Shown here: one piece after another, positions 26,701 to 31,446 of the stretch
Numbering within the stretch: the first letter of the stretch is position 1
Layout of the letters: every line of letters starts with the position of its first letter
IMG/VR virus record: IMGVR_UViG_3300025099_000086
Coordinates: 1-31,446 of that record
Direction: 5' to 3' (one strand)
From: a virus
Length of the DNA stretch: 31,446 nucleotides
Notes under the pieces: generated by a model
What the model was told of the DNA's origin: nothing
Database searches by the model: none
Seen by the model: the letters and a program-made list of their open reading frames with translations, nothing else
Program-made: the position numbers and the translations under genes

Positions 26701-29700
26701 AAATCTTGTAGTACAAGCTACTAAGCTAATATCATTAGGTAAATCACCAAAACAAATCCAAAAATTTTTACAAGGTAAATTTAGAAACCAAAATATAGCT
26801 AAAGATATTAAGAACACTATTAAAGATAAAAAAGTATATAAGAAGTTTTTAGAAGATAATTTTGAAACATTTTTTAATGATGTTAACGTAGAAACTTTAA
26901 ATAAAAGATTTAGAGGTGATAAAAATAATCCAGATTTATTTTCTAAATCTACTGGTAAGAGATACCAAAGAAGTGATACATCAGAGCCTTATAAGTTTAT
27001 GAAACAACCTTGGTCACGAGTTGAAGATCAATACTTAGCTTATTTCCTTGATGATACAGCGCAAAATGTAAACAACAGAAAAGATAAGATAGTAGAAGAA
27101 ATATCAAACTACATGTCATTTGAAGCTGCGCAAGAAATAACACAATCTTTGAACTTTACTGTTGATAAAGATATTGTTGAATTGTCTGAATTAAAAGTAG
27201 ACGAGATTATTGATAAAACTAAAGCGGCTACAAACGTGCGACAAAGATTTAGTTTAACACCAGACGAATTAACCATCCTTGATAAAAACAGAAAACCAGT
27301 AAAGGAGATTTTAGGTCAATACTCTGTTGGTAAAAATGGTATTTCCACACGTAGGTGGTATGAGAACAATAAATCAAATGTACTAGAAAAGATAAAAAAT
27401 AAAAAAATAAGAGATATAATAGAAAAGTTTGTTAATAGCGCGGAGTATATTTTAGAAAAATCTAAATTTAGCAGGTTTACAATTTACATGAAAACAAAAT
27501 TTATCGGTGAAAACGAGGGTGTTATGGATGTAATTGGTAAGTCATTTGCTGCTAAAAATGAAACAGATCAAAAACAAATAGCCCGTAAGACACTTGAGTT
27601 ATTTAAAACATTTTCACCTGAACTTTTGAAAAAATTTGGTTTTGGTGCTCAAGGTGGAAAGGTTAGCATTAGCTCTTTTATAAGGTTTGGATTAACCACA
27701 CGTGGAATGAATGTTGAAGGATCACCATGGGTAAAGGATAATAAATATGCTAAAGAGTTAGTGGAGGGAGCTCAAAAACATTTAAACAAAGAGAATGTAA
27801 AATTAGATAACATTGAATCACATAAGAAACTACAGACAGACGCTGACTGGAAGTTTTTAGAACACGCTATATATAAAGGTTCTAAATTAGAAAAAGAAAT
27901 ACGAGGTGTACTAGAAAGTAATTCAAAAAATAAAATAAACGAAATACCTTGGGATGCTATAAAAAAACACAATAAAAATGCGTATAAAGCAATAGTTATT
28001 TATAATTTAAAACTTGCCGAACTGTTAAAAAATGCACACAATATTAAAAACAAAGAAGATAAAGCACAGGCAAAAGCTGATATAACTAGAATGCAACAAG
28101 CAACAACAAGTGCAATAGATTCTATATTTAAAGGTTCTGTTATAGTAGATTTTATAGAAATTATTGAGGGTAAAAAACAATTTACAGGTAAAGAATCAAG
28201 GTTGTATATAGAACATCTTCAAGAAAACGCTAAAAGTTTAGTTGAATTTGATAAAATTAATGATCAATATATGCGTGGTAAAATAAACCAAAACACATAT
28301 ATCACTAAAGCTTTAAAAATAGCTAAACAAATGACAATTAGTATTAATGATAGTAAGAACACGGTTTATATGGACAATATAAGTAAGGTTTTAGATACTA
28401 AAATGAAAAATGGTCAGGATGTTAAAAACGCTGGTATGATGAAGCTAGGCGCTATCCCACCTAATAAAAGGAAAAATTTTATAAATGTCACAACAAGAAA
28501 AAACCTCAACGATACCCTAGCGGAAACAATGGAAATTAACGCTCTCGCTATCAATAAACAATCATTTTCTTTAGATATAGAAAAGTTTAAAAATTACGAT
28601 AAAGCTTTAGAAATGGCTAGAAGAAAAAACCCACCTAAAAAAGGTGCTAGCTTTATAGATTTTGATGATACATTAGCTACAAGTGATAGTAAGGTTATAG
28701 TTAATATGCCTGATGGATCAACCAATGAAATAACACCAGCAGAATTCGCACAACAACATGACAATCTTGTAAATGAAGGCGCTAGCTTTGATTTTCAACA
28801 ATTTAATAAAGTTATAAAAGGTAAAAAAGGACCATTTTTTAATAAAGCAAAAGCATTAAAAGACAAATTTGGTAACAGTGATATTTATATAATTACAGCT
28901 AGACCGGCTGAGTCTGCTTTACCAATAAGGAAATTTTTAAAAGGTGTTGGGCTAGATATTAAATTAGAAAATATAGTGGGATTAGAAGATGGTAGACCAG
29001 AAGCAAAAGCTGAAGTAATAGTTGAAATGGCAGCTTTAGGTTATAATGATTTCTTATTTGCTGATGACGCTATTCAAAATGTTAAAGCAGTACAAAAAGT
29101 TTTAGATGTATTAGATATTAAAGGTAAAACATATCAAGTTGAGCAAAAGTTTTCTTTAGATTTAGACAAAGAGTTTAATCAAATAATAGCAGATAACAAG
29201 GGTTTAGATCCTAATGCTAAATTTTCAGAAGCAGCAGCGAGGGTTAGAGGCGCTAAATCAGATAGTTTTTGGAAAAGATTATTTGTACCACCATCAGCAG
29301 AGGACTTTTTAGGATTAATGTATCACTTTGTTGGTAAAGGTAAAAAAGGAGAAAAGCAATTAGCATTTTTAAAGAAAGCTTTAATTGACCCGTTTAGTAG
29401 AGCGTTCAACAACATGAACACAGCTAAGCAAAGATTAAGTAACGAGTTTGATGCGTTAAATAAAGAATATAAAGCTGTTAAGAAAAAATTAACTAAAGCA
29501 ACTGATTATAATAACTTTACATTTGGAGCTGCTATAAGAGTATATCTTTGGGATAAAAATGGTATTGACATACCTGGTATATCTAAAAGAGATTTAAGCA
29601 CTTTAGTTAGTATCGTAAAAAATGACCCTGAAATGATGGCTTATGCTGACAAATTAGGTAAGGTAAGTAATCAACCAGATGGTTATGTTTTACCAGATGA

Positions 29701-31171
29701 AAACTGGGTTGCTGGTAGTGTGCTAGGTGATATAAATGACATTAACACAAAAGTTAATAGAAAAGAATTTTTAAAAGAGTGGATAGAAAATAAAAATATT
29801 ATATTCTCTAAAGATAATTTAAATAAAATAGAAGCTCTATATGGAACTAGTTTTAGAGAAGCTTTAGAAGATATATTATACCGTATGGAAAACGGTAGTA
29901 ATAGACAAAAGGGTAATAATAAATTAGTTAATAGATTTACAGACTGGGTAAATAATTCTGTAGGTACAATAATGTTTTTTAACAGAAGATCTGCCGTTTT
30001 ACAGTTAATATCTAGTATAAACTTTATAAACTGGTCTGATAACAACCCTATTAAATTTGCAGCCGCTATAGCTAACTTCCCACAATTTGCTAAAGATTTC
30101 GCTAGAATATTTAACTCGGACATGTTAAAGCAAAGAAGAGCAGGTCTACAAACTGATGTTAGCGCATCTGAAATAGTAAATCAAGCTGCTAATTCAAAAG
30201 ATAAGTTTACAGCTATTGTATCACATCTTCTTAAAAAAGGTTTTATATTTACACAGATAGCAGATAGTTTTGCTATTGCTACGGGTGGTGCTACATTATT
30301 TAGAAACAGAGCAAACACATATGTAAAGCAAGGTATGTCTTTGAAAGATGCTGAAGCAAAAGCATTTTTAGATTTTCAAGAAATATCTGAGGTATCGCAG
30401 CAATCAGCGAGACCGGATCTTATATCTGAACAGCAAGCTGGTCCATTAGGTAGAATAATACTAGCGTTTCAAAATACACCTATGCAGTATACTAGGTTGA
30501 TTAAGAAAGCCGCGTTAGATTTAGCTAATGGTAGAGGTGATACAAAAACTAATATATCAAAGATATTATATTACGGTGCTATGCAAAACCTTATATTTAA
30601 CGCAATGCAACAAGCATTATTTGCCATAGCGTTTGATGATGAGGAAGATGAAAAAACTAAGAAAAGATATGATCGTATAGCTAATAGTATGGCAGATACT
30701 ATACTAAGAGGTACTGGTGTTTACGGTGCGGCTATATCTACAATAAAAAACGTGGCGTTAAAGTTTATTGAGCAAGACGCTAAAGGTTTTAGAGCTGATC
30801 ATACGTATACATTAATTGAAGCACTTAACTTGTCACCGCCAATAGGTAGTAAAGCAAGAAAAGTATATGGAGCAACACAAACTATTAAGTTTAATAGAAA
30901 AGAAATATCAGAGAAAGGTTTTGCTTTAGACAATCCAGCGTACGAAGCTTTAGCTAATGTTCTTTCAGCGGGTGCAAACATACCAGCTGATCAGGTTGTT
31001 AAAATAATAAAAAATACATCTGAAGCCTTAAACAATCAAAACCAAGCATGGCAAAGAATAGCATTAGCCTTAGGTTGGAACACTTGGGACCTTGGTATAG
31101 AGCAGCAAAGAAAAGAAGACGAAAAATTAAAAAAGAAAAAGAAGAAGCAAAAACAAGTAATTTTTTGGTAA
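23768..31171 (+). CDS. Giant polyvalent ejection protein: zinc protease, sigma-like, HAD
   Basis: 2467 residues in the T7 gp16 position (gp16 is 1318). In order: helical start; Gly/Ala-rich, possibly membrane-inserting stretches (about 225-300 and 343-442); a zincin motif HEILH (635-639) with acidic LFEEVFTLASEAMA (716-729) behind it; a sigma-70 region-2-like stretch (about 846-928) with DLINDYTAATIEKLMQ and AFDPSKNKDFDAYV; an unassigned helical region (940-1595); a HAD phosphatase domain (about 1604-1792) with DFDDT (1631-1635), IITAR (1708-1712), Lys1747 and DDAIQN (1766-1771). A conserved-looking C-terminal region (1830-2440) follows, then a Lys-rich tail. RQRFSL, KQSFSL and EQKFSL lie at 1158, 1597 and 1792. 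No lysozyme or transglycosylase motif is seen. I infer a head-packaged protein delivered into the host that carries several activities. Position supports this but does not prove it. Confidence 0.75.
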   Translation: MEELNILIRRMERAGMSPAAIRLRIDQLKITNPELFGKPPQPQSKSQPFFNVASQPDIQDNIKKSLAKLKDMPSSESAFSNYTRDEKQKQIDLQRFETPEQLIEYYDKKIESNPIHRLVGGLAGFLGYDSYLDDIKSGYGIRGDVQNTMYDAFGGENLESMLGEMGLGNGFDAEDVDPEKLRQFVVAAQAMEMTPESQDYLDWENAYQENYLENLKKGHGSLKANTLALMTATGSNFAGMTSAAVKSMAQMFNSSSFKAGVGAVGTVAAGTAAATGGTGLPSLLLTGPAAYFGASGVAMENAMTFTNLISEQLQEKGLEMTSENIIDLLNNEEDQRRITNISLGRGMTIGAVEGMFSLVGAKGAGNVFSRVSSKVGTSLTGRLAAGTAASTVGGAAEILGGGIGEAAGMTIEGKALDAKEIWLESFAGLGTAPVTTTAGVIDTMLKPPKYTIGKQEYSRERIKEMLSDMTDADIYRSKIKVTNDPTLEREINDRKNKFIIDNQLDKDITDKADRARIVDLEMQINKIKGSDTNFNKQKLSELKAEQKEIIDKYIKADITRTEAFADKLGADVFSGSQTEVDAFVEKFNKDNNLTDKQKYSSDGLGSIITDKNGKDTIIINKDAARKTQRFTTGQHEILHAILKKSLKNNDAITIKLGQELKNYLDKISTKDLYLKDGKGNFVRDKNGQKIANSDFIKRFEAYGKLVKDGNYSQADLFEEVFTLASEAMANGDLTFEQNTFDKIIDLFKQFYKQIFGGELVIDNAKDMFNFIKEYNKDFKAGRVKDKYKGKLTFGENLKERAKSIVIKEQESARQKKSLFDVDPFEQYRLDPAERKEKVNRLYQEGGLGNLEQIIKPFLPIARDLVKSRQRIDNVSRQERQDLINDYTAATIEKLMQHIQAFDPSKNKDFDAYVNSYVDFKRGSAAKQMQTKETKLTESQERKAKKKVDDTVEEVDTPPISSKITLEPEIQEKFKTNVENLVVQATKLISLGKSPKQIQKFLQGKFRNQNIAKDIKNTIKDKKVYKKFLEDNFETFFNDVNVETLNKRFRGDKNNPDLFSKSTGKRYQRSDTSEPYKFMKQPWSRVEDQYLAYFLDDTAQNVNNRKDKIVEEISNYMSFEAAQEITQSLNFTVDKDIVELSELKVDEIIDKTKAATNVRQRFSLTPDELTILDKNRKPVKEILGQYSVGKNGISTRRWYENNKSNVLEKIKNKKIRDIIEKFVNSAEYILEKSKFSRFTIYMKTKFIGENEGVMDVIGKSFAAKNETDQKQIARKTLELFKTFSPELLKKFGFGAQGGKVSISSFIRFGLTTRGMNVEGSPWVKDNKYAKELVEGAQKHLNKENVKLDNIESHKKLQTDADWKFLEHAIYKGSKLEKEIRGVLESNSKNKINEIPWDAIKKHNKNAYKAIVIYNLKLAELLKNAHNIKNKEDKAQAKADITRMQQATTSAIDSIFKGSVIVDFIEIIEGKKQFTGKESRLYIEHLQENAKSLVEFDKINDQYMRGKINQNTYITKALKIAKQMTISINDSKNTVYMDNISKVLDTKMKNGQDVKNAGMMKLGAIPPNKRKNFINVTTRKNLNDTLAETMEINALAINKQSFSLDIEKFKNYDKALEMARRKNPPKKGASFIDFDDTLATSDSKVIVNMPDGSTNEITPAEFAQQHDNLVNEGASFDFQQFNKVIKGKKGPFFNKAKALKDKFGNSDIYIITARPAESALPIRKFLKGVGLDIKLENIVGLEDGRPEAKAEVIVEMAALGYNDFLFADDAIQNVKAVQKVLDVLDIKGKTYQVEQKFSLDLDKEFNQIIADNKGLDPNAKFSEAAARVRGAKSDSFWKRLFVPPSAEDFLGLMYHFVGKGKKGEKQLAFLKKALIDPFSRAFNNMNTAKQRLSNEFDALNKEYKAVKKKLTKATDYNNFTFGAAIRVYLWDKNGIDIPGISKRDLSTLVSIVKNDPEMMAYADKLGKVSNQPDGYVLPDENWVAGSVLGDINDINTKVNRKEFLKEWIENKNIIFSKDNLNKIEALYGTSFREALEDILYRMENGSNRQKGNNKLVNRFTDWVNNSVGTIMFFNRRSAVLQLISSINFINWSDNNPIKFAAAIANFPQFAKDFARIFNSDMLKQRRAGLQTDVSASEIVNQAANSKDKFTAIVSHLLKKGFIFTQIADSFAIATGGATLFRNRANTYVKQGMSLKDAEAKAFLDFQEISEVSQQSARPDLISEQQAGPLGRIILAFQNTPMQYTRLIKKAALDLANGRGDTKTNISKILYYGAMQNLIFNAMQQALFAIAFDDEEDEKTKKRYDRIANSMADTILRGTGVYGAAISTIKNVALKFIEQDAKGFRADHTYTLIEALNLSPPIGSKARKVYGATQTIKFNRKEISEKGFALDNPAYEALANVLSAGANIPADQVVKIIKNTSEALNNQNQAWQRIALALGWNTWDLGIEQQRKEDEKLKKKKKKQKQVIFW

Positions 31172-31190
31172 AAACACGTAATAATAAAGT

Positions 31191-31446
31191 ATGGCAGCAA
31201 TGAACAAAAATCAAACTACAAAGGAAATATTAAGGATAGTAGAATATCAGATAGAACAAATATTTACCGAAGTAGAAAAAATCAAACAAGATAACAGGTC
31301 TGCCCACGACGAAGTGAAAGATGATCTTCGTTTTATCAAAAATAACCTCTTTGATCCAAAAGAAGGAATATGGACAGAGGTAAAAGACAATTCAAATTTT
31401 AGAAAGGACACTACCAAATGGAGAAACGCGTTTGGATTAGGTTTTT
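31191..31446 (+). CDS. Start of a small membrane-associated or holin-like protein
   Basis: The frame is open from ATG 31191 to the window end (85 codons). A second ATG at 31200 (MNKNQTTKEI) is an alternative start. The first 50 residues are a charged helix (EILRIVEYQIEQIFTEVEKI), followed by LFDPKEGIWTEVKDNSNFRK and TKWRNAFGLGF, where a hydrophobic segment appears to begin. This plan, a coiled coil then a Trp-Arg junction and a membrane helix, resembles XhlA-type and other small phage membrane proteins. In T7 a holin gene lies downstream of the internal proteins. The membrane part is outside the window, so the call is tentative. Confidence 0.5.
   Translation, partial: MAAMNKNQTTKEILRIVEYQIEQIFTEVEKIKQDNRSAHDEVKDDLRFIKNNLFDPKEGIWTEVKDNSNFRKDTTKWRNAFGLGF

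Noticed and set aside
23768-31171. Tape-measure protein of a long tail
   Set aside because: No tail tube, sheath, chaperone frameshift pair or baseplate genes are present. The gene order and nozzle-type protein indicate a short-tailed phage, and the protein holds enzyme-type motifs.
1-31446. tRNA genes, CRISPR arrays, insertion sequences, integrase or attachment sites
   Set aside because: Gaps between genes are all under 90 bases and hold only leaders and hairpins. No regularly spaced repeats, tRNA cloverleafs or transposase motifs were seen.

Overview
The window is a strongly AT-rich, fully single-stranded (+) virion-morphogenesis module of a double-stranded DNA phage with a short tail. I see no integrase, tRNA, CRISPR array or host gene. 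Nearly every base is coding; neighbouring genes overlap or lie about 1-80 bases apart. Shine-Dalgarno motifs are essentially missing, and starts are instead preceded by A/T-rich leaders such as AATTTAA...AATTATG. That is typical of Bacteroidetes, so I infer a (probably marine) flavobacterial-type host. The terminase and portal look like those of Crassvirales-type phages and relatives such as Cellulophaga phage phi14:2. This is from memory of those families and was not checked by a search.

Layout: (1) 1-2084, the 3' end of a tail fibre ending in a self-cleaving S74 intramolecular chaperone. (2) 2137-3867, a string of small genes, several overlapping, including a protein that reads as two GroES-like domains in tandem and a small terminase-subunit candidate. 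(3) 3867-11208, DNA packaging and head: large terminase, portal, acidic scaffold-like protein and major capsid protein, closed by a clear intrinsic terminator with a TTCG tetraloop. (4) 11282-13732, a head-associated protein and two neck/connector candidates. (5) 13739-20764, a 2341-residue tail protein whose N-terminal half looks like a podoviral tail nozzle and whose C-terminal third is fibre-like. (6) 20775-31171, a set of ejection (internal virion) proteins laid out like T7 gp14-gp15-gp16 but ending in a 2467-residue giant. (7) 31191 to the window end, the start of a small holin-like or membrane-associated protein.

How they work together: terminase packages DNA through the portal into a shell formed by capsid and scaffold, perhaps folded with help from the host GroEL and the phage co-chaperonin-like protein. 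Connectors and the nozzle close the head and form the short tail. The ejection proteins are stored inside and released with the genome. The giant protein carries an HEILH zinc-protease motif, a sigma-70 region-2-like stretch and a complete HAD phosphatase motif set. Short recurring FSL linker motifs precisely bracket the HAD domain. This is the most unusual system in the window: a candidate self-processed or protease-processed polyvalent protein delivered into the host at infection.
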